This document shows positions 50,941 through 62,147 of a DNA stretch of 64,000 nt, in pieces. Position numbers and translations under genes: made by a program. The notes beneath the pieces were generated by a model, which saw nothing but the letters and a program-made list of their open reading frames with translations, was not told the DNA's origin and ran no database searches. The stretch comes from Kryptolebias marmoratus (Eukaryota; Chordata; Actinopteri; Cyprinodontiformes; Rivulidae). Location: assembly GCF_001649575.2 (NCBI RefSeq), contig NC_051445.1, positions 29,765,920 through 29,829,919 on the forward strand, written 5' to 3'. Numbering within the stretch: the first letter of the stretch is position 1; each line of letters begins with the position of its first letter.

Positions 50941-53169
50941 ACTGCCAGGACTAAAACCACACTTGGCATTTGGAACAAAGTACGAACTTCCTTCGGACCA
51001 CCAAGAGGGTTATCAATATTAACAAGCATTGGACATATTAAATCCTTCACACCCAATTTCTTAGACAAAGATTTTTCTAAATGGGCTGAACAGGGGTTTA
51101 CATTTCTTTATCAGTTGATCGACAGGAACAACCTTATGTCATTTGAAGAGTTATGTTGGAATTTTCATCTCCAAAAAAGTGATTACTTTAGATATTTACA
51201 GCTGTGTTCTTTTTTTGTCAGCACACAGGGACTGGGAAAGAGTACTAAATCCCACACCAATAGAAAACCTACTAATCCATTTCCAGAAAGGGGGTGGGGA
51301 TAAAAAACTGATAACAAAATTATATAGTATATTTCTGTCAATGAACCTTAACAAACCCACTCGGACAAAACAAAGATGGGAGGCAAAGACGGACAAAATA
51401 ATTTCTGATGAAACATGGGAGAGAATCTGGACCGAGGCACATCGGGTTACAAACTCAAACACGTGGCGGGAATATAAATGGAAAATTATTAGCAGATATT
51501 TCAGAACACCAGATGTAGTTGCTAAGATGGATCCTAATGTACCAAGCTTGTGTTAGAGAAACTGTGGCTCGGCGGTCCCCAATCATACACACATTTTTTG
51601 CTCATGCCCTAAACTCCAAAACTTTTGGGATGACGTGTATAGTGCTATAAACCATATCTTTCAGGAAACTATACCAAAAGATGTTACAGTTGCGTATTAC
51701 ACCAGCTGGTATCCAAGAGCGGGCTAAAGTATATCTGCTAAATGTACTCTTTACAGCAGCCCTGAAATGCATTACAATCAGGTGGATGCAATTGGAACCA
51801 CCTTCCTATGACTCATGGGTTCAAAAAGTGAGGGAATTGTATAAAATGGAAAAGATAACTTACTCATTAAGACTTCAAAAAACTACTTTTAGCCTGCGTT
51901 GGGGGCCTGCAGAAGCTCTCTTGATGTAAGTAAGTCCAACAAGTTTGTTCTTAGGCATATGGAGTTTTGCTATTCCTGCCAAAGTGTATCCTTATCTGAG
52001 AGCTATATGATGATGAGCCCACAGATGTGACGCTGAGGTCGTAAGATACCATGCTAAGATGTTTATTTTATGGAAAACTTCATATTGTGAACATATATGT
52101 TTTGTACCATGTATGGCTTAAGTATGGCTGTGTAATTGCTCTGTTAAAAACAATAAAAGTGTAAGTTCTAAAAAAAACTGTATAAAACAAAGAATTTAGA
52201 AAAATAAAAACCATGTTTCAAAAAAACATGTATAGTGGAATTGCACATTTCTAGTTTTATTTATATGTTTATTACATTTGAATAAATACTTTCTAAGTTA
52301 TTTTAAGTGAAAGTTCAACAATAAGCTGTCGAGGAAAACATCACATTTAAGACAATTCACTTTCTTTATGTGCAATGATTGCGATGTTGATAAAAAAATC
52401 ATTTTAATGATCCTGATTATAATATTCATCAAAGCAGTGAAGATCATAACTTTTTTCCATAATTTAGCAGCCTAAAAGTTGGTGGGAGGAGCCAGATTGA
52501 TAAACTCACCTCCAATTATAATTAGACAGTTTAATAATGAGACTGTATACATTAAATTACTTTTAATCCCATCTCTTTTGTGCTGTGATATGCACCAGAA
52601 TGCACCAAATCACACCAATTTTATTTATTTATTTTTAATCTATTGGAGCATGCCCTTAGACCCCCCTTCCCACCCAACTTCTACCTGAATTTAAAAAGCC
52701 CTCTGCTATTTTCTGTATCCACCTCCACAGAAATAAACATTTACTGAGCAAACCCCTTTTGTTCACAATAAATACCTCTAGACCTGGTTAATTGAGTTGT
52801 CTCTGACTGACTGAGCGGTCCTCTTTTGGTCAGTACTGATTGGCCAACTGGTTAAATTCTTTTCTATCATTATAGTATGACTGTGATCGTCACATCTGTC
52901 TTACCAGCTTCAGACAACTTCTGCTTCTTTCTAAGCAGCTTGGAGGTTTGCAGATGAGCCCCTTTGTGTTGGTGCTGAGAGAGGGGCAGCAGGACAGACT
53001 GACTTTGTACGTGACCATGAATGTCTTCAACTCATTTCACTCTCAAAGCAACCAGAATGAAGGCACAGGAGGCAGATGGTGACAGCTACTAATTCTCTCA
53101 CACACACACACAGTCCATCTAACAGAGCTAAATATTACAAACATTACTACTACTTAAAATAATAGTACA

Positions 53170-53184
53170 ATTATTATTATTATC

Positions 53185-53242
<58 letters not shown>
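53170..53242. repeat. (TTA)n-(AAT)n microsatellite, self-complementary
   Basis: A short (ATT)n run is followed after a few bases by about 20 copies of AAT, so part of the array can fold on itself. Confidence 0.95.
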
Positions 53243-53244
<2 letters not shown>

Positions 53245-53414
53245 GACTATGCACTTTCTGTATTTTAGGGGACTTTCAAGAAAACCATGTCCTATAGCAG
53301 TTAGAGCCACATTGGGTAAAAGAAGATAAACGTTTCTATGCTTTGATATATAATTAGTACATATTCTGTTGAAACATTAAAATGCCAGGCTGGACTTTTA
53401 AAGTTTATGTGTGT

Positions 53415-53457
53415 GGGTGGGTGGGTGCGGGTGGGTGTGTTTTGGGGGTGGGGGGGT
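53415..53457 (+). repeat. G-rich run, possible G-quadruplex
   Basis: At least six G-tracts of three or more (GGGTGGGTGGGTGCGGGTGGG, then GGGGG and GGGGGGG) within 43 bp on the plus strand. Confidence 0.8.
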
Positions 53458-54318
53458 ATAGCTGTAAAAGAAGTGTAAATACAGTTATCAAATAAATAAA
53501 TTGTGTTTATTTTCTTCTCAATAAATGTAGCATTATTTTTCATCAGGCTGCGTGTTTTAATTAGACCAGGTCCTGTCCACTTATTAATTCTCTGACATGT
53601 TCTTAGACATGAGTTTGGGAGTTAATGATGCTCTCTCTTTATAATCACGTCATGTTATAGTTAGCATAAATAATAAGTAGTTAGTCTACCAGCTACTACA
53701 GAGCTAACCAACTTTAGCAGTGTCAGGCAATCATGTCTGTTTGACTAGTTTTCACAAAGCCTCTTATTATACTATGAAAGCCTTGTTTTAATTCACCAAA
53801 CAAACAAGTAATCACTTCTAGCCAGAACATACACCACCTGATTGGTAAGGAACAGACCCAGTCACTGTCTGTGTTTTTTGGTGTTTTTCTCCTCCTGCTT
53901 TAAATTCAAATGTTTACGTTTACATTTTTTACTCAGTAACAGATGAGATTTCAAATGTAACAAACTCCAACACTTGAAATAAAACATAACCAAGTATAAA
54001 TTTAAAAAAAAAAATACTTTAAAAGTACAAAATACTTAATTACAGTGACACAAGTAAATGCAATTTGCTACTTTCCACGTCTGTCCAAGAGTAAAACAGT
54101 ACCAAACAAAATCACTTTGTAATTTGCTATCTGACAACATTTGATGTTGATAGAAAAGCAGGTCAGAGAGTGATGTAAAGTGTGAAGTAAAACATACACA
54201 TTACTGTTCTCAGTAGGCTGGGCTAAAGAGATGCCATATTGACATGTAGAAGTGTTGAAATACAGGACTGTAATCAACCATGTGGCTTTAGATGGAGATC
54301 ATATGTTCTATGTGTGAG

Positions 54319-55019
54319 TGTGAGGGATTTACCCCCTCACTAACTGGTGCTGTATTTTTGTACTTTCTGTACGTATTTTTCTTTTGTACTTTCTTTATGT
54401 ATTTTTTGTTTGTGTTTGGTTTAAACCTGGTTGTTTACTGATTTAACTTTAAGATTTTGTGCTGATCACTCTCCTTCTCTTTGAGATCACCTGGTCATGT
54501 GTTGCCATGGAAGCGCGCCCATCAGCAGTGCTGACAAGGACCTGATGTTTTCAGTCAGCCTCACAGGGAAAATCCACACTGGTTGAGAGAGAGGAAGATG
54601 TTTTGGATTCTGCCTGGGTTTAGATTCTTTTAGCTTTGGCTTTGAAGTTGTTAAAGTTAGCTGTAATTATGTACATATTTTTCTAGAAATGTTGTTAAGT
54701 GTCTATGTGTAGTTTCATATAATAAGTGTAAATGTTCCCACCCCTCTTAATTAGAAGTGGTACAGGCTAAGGATTTAAAAGCTGTGTGGTTTAGAGCAGG
54801 GGGAGCTCTCTTTTTTCTTGCTGGTGGTTGAGGAGGGTGAAAACTATGTCCTTTTGCTGTAAAAATGTAAGAACCATGTGTTTGAATAAATATATAAAAA
54901 AAGAATCAGAGATCTGCATACTTTTGGACCCTGTCTGATTTTTCTTTTTGATGTGCATTTCTTGCTTCCCCGGCCATTTTTAAACCTGAAAGGTTTTGAC
55001 TCAACCCTCAAGCCTCACA
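54319..55019 (+). mobile_element. Solo LTR, family S2
   Basis: 701 bp, TGTGAGGG...AAGCCTCACA, flanked by perfect GTGAG (54314-54318 and 55020-55024). It has a TATA-like GATTTAAAAG at about 54772, an AATAAA poly(A) signal at about 54887, and a short U5-like end. Not similar to family S1. No internal genes. Confidence 0.88.
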
Positions 55020-56380
55020 GTGAGTTACAACCATTTTGAAGTGTAACCATGCCCACATGCTGTGATGAACACTGAAGTTCTTAATAACTTTCAGTGCCCC
55101 ATGCCAGTCCACGTTTGAAGCCAATACTTCAAAATTTCTACAAAGTTTGTTGAAATGTAAGGGGTAGAAATGGCAAAATTGGCATAAAAAGGATTAATTT
55201 GAACCAACATCGCTAACGCCCTGTTTAGTTTTGAACATTAGAACAGAAACATTTCTAGTCCTTGGTGAAAATAATAAGTGTGCTGAATTTCATACTTGTA
55301 CATAAAAGCAAAAGACTAGCAAAGGGTAGGTTGATTTTTTTTTTGTGTATACACATATATGATCAGTTCTGGTCAAAGACAATTCTTTGACATTCTGATG
55401 TGGATCGGATGAAGTATTGCTAAAGATACAGCAACAATTAGTGTCATGGTGACATATTGAAATTCCCTGCCTTGACCACACCCTCTATCAATAAGCCACA
55501 GTTTTTCATACCATGTATCGTCACATGTTGTCTGTTATCAATGTAGTTTTAAGTTAATATGGTAAAGCAGATCAGAGAATGACAACCATGAATCAAACAT
55601 GTAACTTTCTGTTCTTGGTGGGTGGGACTAAAACAAGGCAGGATATTGATATGTAGATGAATTGAGGACTACACTAATATCAAACATTTGCATTTTAGTG
55701 CAGATCAGAATTTTGTTGTTAGAGTTATAAGTTTTGTTTTAAATTTGTGTTTTGTGACAAAAAGCCAAAATTTGAGGTCTAGCTACGCCCACATGCTGTG
55801 TTGAAAACTGAAGCTTTTGATAACTTTTAATATCCTGTGTCTAAATCGTATATTGATACAGTTTGATGTCAGTGCCTCAAAATCTCTAGGAGGCGTTTGT
55901 TCAAACATAATGGCTGCAAATTGTCCAAAAAACTTAAAAATCATGTTTTTAAATCAAATTAGACAATTTCCTGTTTGTTTAAGGATAAGAGTGCTTAAGA
56001 CTTTTTTGTAGTCTTTGGAGAACCTAACAAGTTTACCAACTTTTATTTTTTTTTGTACATTAAAGTAAAGGAATACAGTAAGGGTTGTTGGAACATTTTT
56101 AGGGAGTGCTGTTGAGCCATGTTGCCACACCCACAGAGTCTATGTACATATACTTAGCTTTGGTCAAAGATTACTCCTGAGTATTTTGATACAGATTGGA
56201 TGAAGCTGAATTTACAAGAGGATTATCAAGATCAAAGTTTGCCCCGTCATCAAGACCTTTGGCAAAAATTCACTTTTTTTTTTTTTTTTTTTTACAAAAA
56301 TTCATGTCCAACATAGTATGTTATCTGACACAGTTTGAAGTTATCTTCAAGTGCACTATATTGCCAAAAGTATTTGCTCA

Positions 56381-57035
56381 TGTTACGGCCCTTGGCCTCT
56401 AGAGGCTGTGTGTCTCTTTGTTTTCTTTCTTTATGCAGATTCAACAGTGGGAGCACTCTCTGCTGATTGACTGCCTGGAAGCTGCAGAGAACCCCTATTG
56501 GACTATCAGGAGATGACTGGCCAATTAGATGATGATGAGATCCACCTGCACCCTGTAAAAGGCTCCTGGACTCATTGCTCCAGTGGGACAGCTTTAGGAA
56601 CAGACTTTGTACAGATGATTCCCCCCACTTTGTTTGCTGCAGCCTCTTGTTGACAGTTGTGGGCTAACTTATTGTATTTTGTACTTCCACCCTTTGGCTC
56701 TGCTTTAACAGTTGAGGTACACCTTTGACTCCTGTGCTTCTGACTAAGAAGCTTGTGCTTGGGTGAAGTTTGTTACTGTTTGCTTAGATTGTTTTGAGTT
56801 TGAGTTATGATTGCTACTTTGGTTATTTTTGGTTATTTTGTTGTTGGGGTTTCACCTTACTCACTTTGTTTACCAGTAATTTTTGTTAGTCCAAGTTGAT
56901 TGTTTGTTCAGTTGAAGTATATTCTCTGTCTTGTTTATGGAACCTTTTCTTTGTAATAAATTATTTTACATTTAACTTTCACTCTGGACACTATTTATGT
57001 TACCACCCTGATCCCCTAGACCTGGGGTAGTAACA
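56381..57035 (+). mobile_element. Solo LTR, family S3
   Basis: 655 bp, TGTTACGG...GTAGTAACA (6-bp inverted ends TGTTAC/GTAACA), with a TGTAATAAATTA poly(A) region at about 56955. The flanks GCTCA and GTTCG derive from a GCTCG target (the Tc1 consensus reads GCTCG there), with one transition on each side. No internal genes. Confidence 0.82.
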
Positions 57036-57771
57036 GTTCGTCTACCTTCACTTGTAATTAAACATGAGTGACATCCAATTCTTCTTCCATAAGCTTTAAT
57101 ATGATGTTGGCCCACCCTTTGCAGCTGTCACAGCTTCAGCTCTTCTCGGAAGACTTTCCACAAGGTTTAAGAGTGTGTTTATGGGAATTTTGGACCATTC
57201 TTCCAGAAGCTTATTAGTGAGGTCAGAAACTGATGTTGGACAAAAACGCCTGGCTTCACGGTCTCTGCTTTAATTCATTCCAAAGGAGTTCTATTAGGTT
57301 GAGGTCAGGACTCTGTGCAACTCTGCAAAATGTTGATGACTTCTATGCAACTTCAACTTCTCAACATGAAACTGCTATAACGGACACATATAACATTTAG
57401 TTTTCATGAAAATGTACATTCAATTACTCCTTTAAGATAACCCCCTGTGATCTGCAATTATATGTGGCCTAACACTTTCTGGCGAAGTTGCTGTCAATCC
57501 AAATCCCTTCCAATTTATTATAATGCCACTAACAGTTGACTCTGGAATATTTAGTAGCAAGTAAATTTCACAACAGAATTTATTGTATCACATGGCATCC
57601 TATCACAATACTAGGCTGGAATTCACTGAGCTCCTGAGAGTGACCAATTCTTTCACAAATGTTTGTAGAAGCAGTCTGCATCTCTAGTTGCTTGTTTTAT
57701 ACACTCGTGGCCATGGAGGTGATTGGAACACCCAAATTCAATGATTTGGAGTGAATACTTTTGGTAATATA

Positions 57772-58095
57772 GGCCTGGTCCCAATACTTGCACTTCCACC
57801 CTTGTTCCAACCTTGTCTCCTTCAAATGTGTTCATGGTGAAGGGTTTGAGTGCTTAGTGTGTCCCAATTCTCCAGAGTGGTCTTTCGCCCCGCCCCAGTT
57901 TTTAAACGTAAAGTATTGAAATAATTATTGTTTCACTCTGCTGTACATGTGTGAATACTATCAAACTTTGCTTTGTTCCAAATCTCCAATTTTTGCATTC
58001 TTGTAACCTGCGCACACAAACCCTTCTTTGCACTTCGAATGAGTATACGCTTCATAGAGGGGCGTAGGGTGTAGTGCGAGTATTAGGACTGGGCC
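57772..58095. mobile_element. MITE, 324 bp, 3-bp ATA target duplication
   Basis: Starts GGCCTGGTCCCAATACTTGCACTTCC and ends with the near-complement TAGTGCGAGTATTAGGACTGGGCC, flanked by ATA (57769-57771 and 58096-58098). It sits inside the right inverted repeat of the Tc1-like element, whose end resumes as ATAGTG. Short TSD and TIRs suggest a PIF/Harbinger-like or similar MITE. Confidence 0.8.
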
Positions 58096-58560
58096 ATAGT
58101 GTAGGTCAGAGAACGACATATGAGTAAAACCTCCAACTTCCTGTTCTCTGTGGGTGGGACTAAAACAACGACAGCACATTAACATGTAAACATGTTGAGG
58201 ACTGGACAGTGATAAAATATGTACATTTTCATGAAAGTCAAATGTTTTATCTGTCTGTCATAGCAGTTTCATTTTTCATGGTGAAAAATCAAACTCAGGT
58301 CAAGCCACACCCACACCCTATGACTAAAACTCAAGGTTTTGATAAGTTTTAATTTCTCATGCCTTAATAGTACACTGACCAAGCTTAAAGCCAACCCTCC
58401 CAATGCTTTAAAAGGAGTTTGTTCAAAGAACATGAATGTAATACCCCAAAATGGCATCTTTGAATGAAAATGGCTCACTTTCTGTTGAGTTTAGGCGATA
58501 CTTCCAAAGGTATGGTCCTTAGAGGTATAGGCCACAATTTCAGCCCTCTATGTCCAAGTA

Positions 58561-59568
58561 AGTCATTGAGCTCCTAAAATAGGTGACAATGTTGAGCAAA
58601 TTTGCCACACCTATTTTTGAGATGTTTACTGACCTTATTTTTAGCTTAAGTAGGGCACCTCCTAATAGCAAAAATTGGGACGTGTTCCATTTGTTCTCAG
58701 CATTAGTCCCATAACTTTGTCAAAAATATAGTTCAGATATAATTACCAAAACATTTAACCATTAGCTGTAGCACAGTCTCAAAGAAAGGCAGTAGAAGAA
58801 AAAGCTTGGAGTATTTTATTTTAGTTTTAACATTGTGGTCTTACACCAACAATTGTAAAGCCCCATTTGTTCATGTCCAATGAGGAAAACAGCAGACTGT
58901 TTTCTTGTTTGTTCATTTATATTGATGGAAAACTAACAGACTAACACACATTTTCTGCAAAGTTTCTGTGCTGTGAATTTACTGTCAGGACAGCATGAGG
59001 CTGATGGAGGAGCAGAGGTTTGTTTTGCTTGATCGTTTACTTTCACCTTTTACATTAATACCTGGGATGCTTTATTTTATTAAAACTTTTTGCTGCTTTA
59101 AAAAGAATAATAACACTGAACATTACAAATACAGATCAGTATGTTTCAAACTCATAATTAAAACAGCTAATCAGTGCCGAACCAGTGTGGTAGCATGTAG
59201 AATTTAGCTGTCTGCTGCACTCTTTAAAAATACCATGTAGCTTTAAACTTCATAATAAATAACTATCCATCTAACCACTGTGAATGTACTGATATGTTTC
59301 TAGTTTTCTGTTGTTTTACTACCTAAAAAACAAAAGTATTGCATAACAAACCTGATGTGAGTGTTTTCTGCTGTTTCTGGGATCTGATGTGTGGATTAGT
59401 GTCTGCTTATAGAGCAGGATTGACTACCGACAGTAAATAGAGATTTCACATATTCAGTTTTTTCATGGTGTTTTTTTTATTGCTGAAGCTCCTACATGAT
59501 AAGAGAGCAGTGTATTTAAAATGTCTTTGTCAGTGATCTCCGGTCATTTTCATAAGTAATCCTCCCAG
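58561..59568. other. Intron 2 stretch; no gene seen
   Basis: AT-rich; a 70-codon frame at 58995-59207 has no family resemblance. The left part up to about 58780 may be a worn extension of the tandem unit. Confidence 0.4.
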
Positions 59569-60432
59569 TAATCAATAATTGCTTAATTTGTCTCTAACAA
59601 CTGGTTATACACCACAAAGCTTTAAGGTTGCTGTAATTAAACCTTTACTTAAGAAACCTGATCTTGATTCAGGAGTTTTGGCCAATTACAGACCTATATC
59701 TAATCTCAAATTCATTTCAAACATTCTTGAGAAAATACTTGCAAATAAATTGTGTGAACATCTGCACAGTAATAATCAGAGGAGTTTCAGTCAGGGTTTA
59801 GAGCTCATCATAGCACAGAAACAGCACTTCTGAATGTTACTAATGATATTCTCCTGGCCACAGACAGTGGACTTGTGTTCACTGTGTTCATTTGATACAA
59901 CTGATCACAACATTCTATTACAGAGGCTTAAACATGATATTGGGGTTACAGGAATGGCTCTAAAATTTATTAAATCATATTTATTTGATAGATTCCAGTT
60001 TGTTATTGTTAATAATGAATCTTCTTCATATCCCAATGCTTGGACCAGTACTCTTTACTTTATATATGCTTCCAATAGGTAAAGTTATTAGACAGGGATA
60101 AATTTTCATTGGTATGCTGATTATCTGTATCTATTTTCTTTCCTTTCCTGTCCAGGACGAGCAGCCATTTGCTGCTCGTCCCAACGGTGGTTCTGGTTCT
60201 GCTGGGGGTTTCTTCCTGTGAAAGGGAGTTTTTCCTTTCCACTGTTGCCAATGTGGTGCTCGGCATGGGAGACTGCGACAAAGTGAAGATTCAATGTAAT
60301 CTGAGGGCTTTCTTAGATAGATAACGTAATTATCTTTTATAATGTATGTAAATGTTTTGTACAGTGCCCTGAGACCACTTTTGTTGTGAACTGGCACTAT
60401 ATCAATAAACTAAATTGAATTGAATTGAATTA
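59569..60432 (+). pseudogene. L2-type LINE, internally deleted
   Basis: Encodes [53 protein letters not shown], then frame changes, DTTDHNILLQRLKHDIGVTGMALKFIKSYL and RFQFVIVNNESSS. At about 60130 it passes from a decayed YADD-region straight to the L2 3' UTR (CAGGACGAGCAGCCATTTGCTGCTCG, GGGGGTTTCTTCCTG, GGGAGTTTTTCCTTTCC). Tail TTGAATTGAATTGAATT. The C-terminal half of the protein is deleted. Confidence 0.85.
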
Positions 60433-60803
60433 AATGTAGGATCTTAATCCCAGCTAACTGTTGCACTTCGACTGCTAAATGTTATAAAATTTGACTTTTT
60501 TTTTAATTCAAAATTTGTATGTTTGTCAATGGCAGGTGCGCTGAACTGGAAAGGAAACTGTAATAAGAAAAAAGTGGGCAGAGTTGCTAAGGTCAATAAG
60601 ATTTTTGCTTACTTTTATAAGGTTTCCAAAAATTTTAATTTTTAAGTATGTTAAAATCCCCCAAATGGCAATTCATCTGGAAGAAGAAAAAAAAGACAGC
60701 GAAGAAGACGGAGAAGAAGACGAAGACAAAAATGAAAAAGAAAAAGAAGAATGATTTAAAGAGGACCTTCACATCTGGTGTGGCGATTGAGCTTAATAAT
60801 TAC
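60433..60803. other. Intron 2 end; GA-rich tract
   Basis: Contains an A/G-rich tract at about 60680-60760 of AAGAAGA/GAAGACG type, about 50 bp from the exon 2 donor side. No gene. Confidence 0.5.
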
Positions 60804-60886
60804 CTGTAAGAGGTGGGAGCCTAACTCCTGGCCGACTCCATCTAGAGAGCTGCTGCGACTCACATGACCCCAGGACTCCCCCAGGC
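60804..60886 (-). CDS. sim1: sim1 exon 2, bHLH-PAS linker
   Basis: 83 nt between acceptor TTTTCCAG and donor GTAATT. Two bases complete a Gly begun in the unseen exon 1, then [27 protein letters not shown] in phase 0. This is the conserved segment that follows the bHLH domain in SIM1. No bHLH-coding sequence was found between here and 64000 on the minus strand. Confidence 0.97.
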
Positions 60887-61195
60887 CTGGAAAACAAGTT
60901 GACACATGAAGGATGATTCCAAAAAATAAAAGAATCCAAAAAGAGTGAGGGTTTATAAATTCTATGGTTTAAATCACACAGAATTTACAGATTTATCCCA
61001 GAGAAATCAGGTGGCCTACTATAAATGTTTCTGCTTCTGACCCACAGAATAGCAGCAAGTCCTCAACTTCTGCTGGCTGATAAATGAGCACATAATTACA
61101 ACATAAAAAGCTTAAACTCATATTATACTATTTTGATTTGTTGTATAATATACACCACTGTGTACTTTACAATCTGATTTCTTGGCGTTCCTTAA
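60887..61195. other. Start of intron 1; no gene
   Basis: AT-rich, nothing recognised. Confidence 0.5.
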
Positions 61196-61202
61196 GCCTA
61201 AG

Positions 61203-61335
61203 GCAGGGGTCTGCAACACGTGGCTCTTTTCTCCTTCCAGTGGCTCTTTGTAGCTTCAAGCAAAAATGGCATTGAAATACATATTTGTATTCATAACAAG
61301 AATTAAAAAGAGGGTTTTAGCAGTTTTCCTGTCCA
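61203..61335 (+). mobile_element. hAT-like repeat fragment
   Basis: Begins CAGGGGTCTGCAACACGTGGCTC and GTGGCTCTTTGTAGCTT, similar to a fragment at 16085-16190. CAGGGG start suggests a hAT end; the other end was not located. Confidence 0.5.
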
Positions 61336-61792
61336 ATTTTATGTAATATGTAAATAAAATGAGATAATGCAATAAGTTTGTTTGTCTTTTAGCCACTCCA
61401 AACAAAAAAAATTCAAAAAAACATTGACAAGTCTTTATAATAAGAAGAATAGGAACAACAGAAATTTACAATACAAGCTGAAATAAGTGAAGCGGTTCCT
61501 CACAGCACCGCTTGTTTAAAAAGTTCTTGTTATCAAGTCAGCTGAACAGCCAGCCTGTCTGTAAGGAGCTTCCCAACGGAATCAGAGTAGAGAAGCTGTT
61601 GAAGGAAACAGTCTTTTCTGCTGTTCATCATGTGAGCTGACAGAGGGAGCTGCACCTCAGCAGACTGAAGAGTAGATTTCAGCTCTGCTTTTTATTTTCA
61701 ACTACTGTTTGTCGTGGGAGTCGGATTACTATCTGTTCTGTTATCAGCTTGTTGTGAAAACTTCAGTGAGGTAGGCAAAGCTAACAAAACCA
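61336..61792. other. Intron 1 stretch; no gene
   Basis: A CACAGCACCGCTTGTTTAAAAAG / CAGCTGAACAGCCAGCCTGTC part (61500-61640) may be more hAT-like sequence. No reading frame of note. Confidence 0.35.
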
Positions 61793-61804
61793 ATAAAAGA
61801 CTTC

Positions 61805-62135
61805 CATCCATCCATCCATTTTCTTTTCCGCTTCTCCATTCCGGGTCGCAGGTGCCTATCCCCAGCAGTCACTGTGCGAGAGGACACTCTGGACAGGTCA
61901 CAAGTCCATCACAGGGCCACATAGAGACTAACAACCATTCACACCTAGGGACAATTTTAGAGTCATCAATTACCCTAACATGCATGTTTTTAGTCTGTGG
62001 GAGGAAGCCAGAGTACCTGGAGTAAACCCATGTGAGCACAGGGAGAACATGCAAACTCCACCCAGAAAGGAAGCGATCCTGCAACATTCTTACTGGGAGG
62101 CAACAGCTCTAACCACTACGCTACTGTGCCACCCT
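61805..62135 (-). mobile_element. tRNA-type SINE, near-complete, 12-bp TSD
   Basis: Flanked by perfect ATAAAAGACTTC (61793-61804 and 62136-62147). The minus strand starts AGGGTGGCACAGTAGCGTAGTGGTTAGAG (A box) with a B-box-like region near 62070, then GGAGTTTGCATGTTCTCCCTGTG, AGGTGTGAATGG, GACCTGTCCAGAGTG, and ends in (GGAT)n. The GGAT/GATG tail matches the tail of the Rex3 copies here. 331 bp. Confidence 0.9.
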
Positions 62136-62147
62136 ATAAAAGACTTC

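Larger units (their letters stand above)
45962..51930 (+). pseudogene. LINE B ORF2 remnant (endonuclease-reverse transcriptase)
   Basis: Starts MSTLTVTSYNVRGLHNPIKRKKVLLQLR (45962), is cut by an L2 tail, then continues LLQETHLSDVEHTKL (46242 on, shifted), DVYAPNEDTP and a damaged GGDFN. The hAT element falls inside the ITISDHAPVTLQWN codons. Reverse transcriptase pieces: SLDAQKAFDHVSW (48915), QGCPLSPLLFAISIEPLAQ (49094-49155) and an intact YADDVLMYLSD (49220). An unknown insert follows NSNST (49364); the frame resumes KQQSRFRWPREGIKYLGINIPP. After Rex3, about 130 codons are missing relative to LINE A before LGIWNKVRTSF (50960). Frameshifts and stops throughout; dead. Confidence 0.86.
44475..52173 (+). 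mobile_element. L1/Tx1-like LINE B, full-length type, 14-bp TSD, four nested insertions
   Basis: Flanked by exact repeats AAAACTGTATAAAA (44461-44474 and 52174-52187). It contains a 5' UTR, an ORF1 remnant (44641-45567), an inter-ORF region, an ORF2 remnant (from 45962), and a 3' end with AATAAAAGTG and a short A-rich tail. Total 7699 bp including insertions: an L2 3' end (46043-46205), a hAT element (46791-47792), an unclassified insert (49362-49806) and Rex3 (50249-50940). It occupies intron 2 of sim1. Confidence 0.92.
52188..54060. other. Intron 2 stretch; no gene; microsatellites
   Basis: Holds a decayed MITE-like part at 52240-52430, an apparently single-copy, moderately GC-rich part at 52760-53110, (TTA)n then (AAT)n at 53170-53242, and a G-rich run at 53415-53457. 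An A/T palindrome-like CAATTATAATTAG at about 52514 is a possible homeodomain-type site. No coding region seen. Confidence 0.4.
56354..58101. mobile_element. Tc1-like element remnant with nested solo LTR and MITE
   Basis: Left end CACTATATTGCCAAAAGTATTTGCTC and right end (minus strand) CACTATATTACCAAAAGTATTC, the familiar ends of a fish Tc1-like family. Antisense transposase-related landmarks follow, such as GGTTGAGGTCAGGACTCTGTGCA (57297) and GGAATTCACTGAGCTCCTGAGAG (57618), with a large internal deletion near 57325-57480. The right target TA is at 58102-58103; the left one appears as TG. Inactive. Confidence 0.85.
54068..58560. repeat. Diverged tandem array of about 0.7-0.8-kb units, interrupted
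   Basis: The landmark GGTCAGAGAGTGATG (54161) recurs as GATCAGAGAATGACA (55571) and GGTCAGAGAACGACA (58105). The landmark GCCCACATGCTGTG recurs at 55048, 55783 and (as CCCACACCCTATG) 58302. After subtracting the solo LTR (54319-55019) and the Tc1-like element (56354-58101), the spacings are about 704 and 785 bp for the first landmark and 735 and 771 for the second. No coding capacity. Family unknown to me. Confidence 0.75.

Noticed and set aside
50221..50960. CAGGACT near both ends as a Rex3 target duplication
   Set aside because: The two 7-mers are not placed directly at the element edges, and the neighbouring host codons are missing, so the claim cannot be supported.
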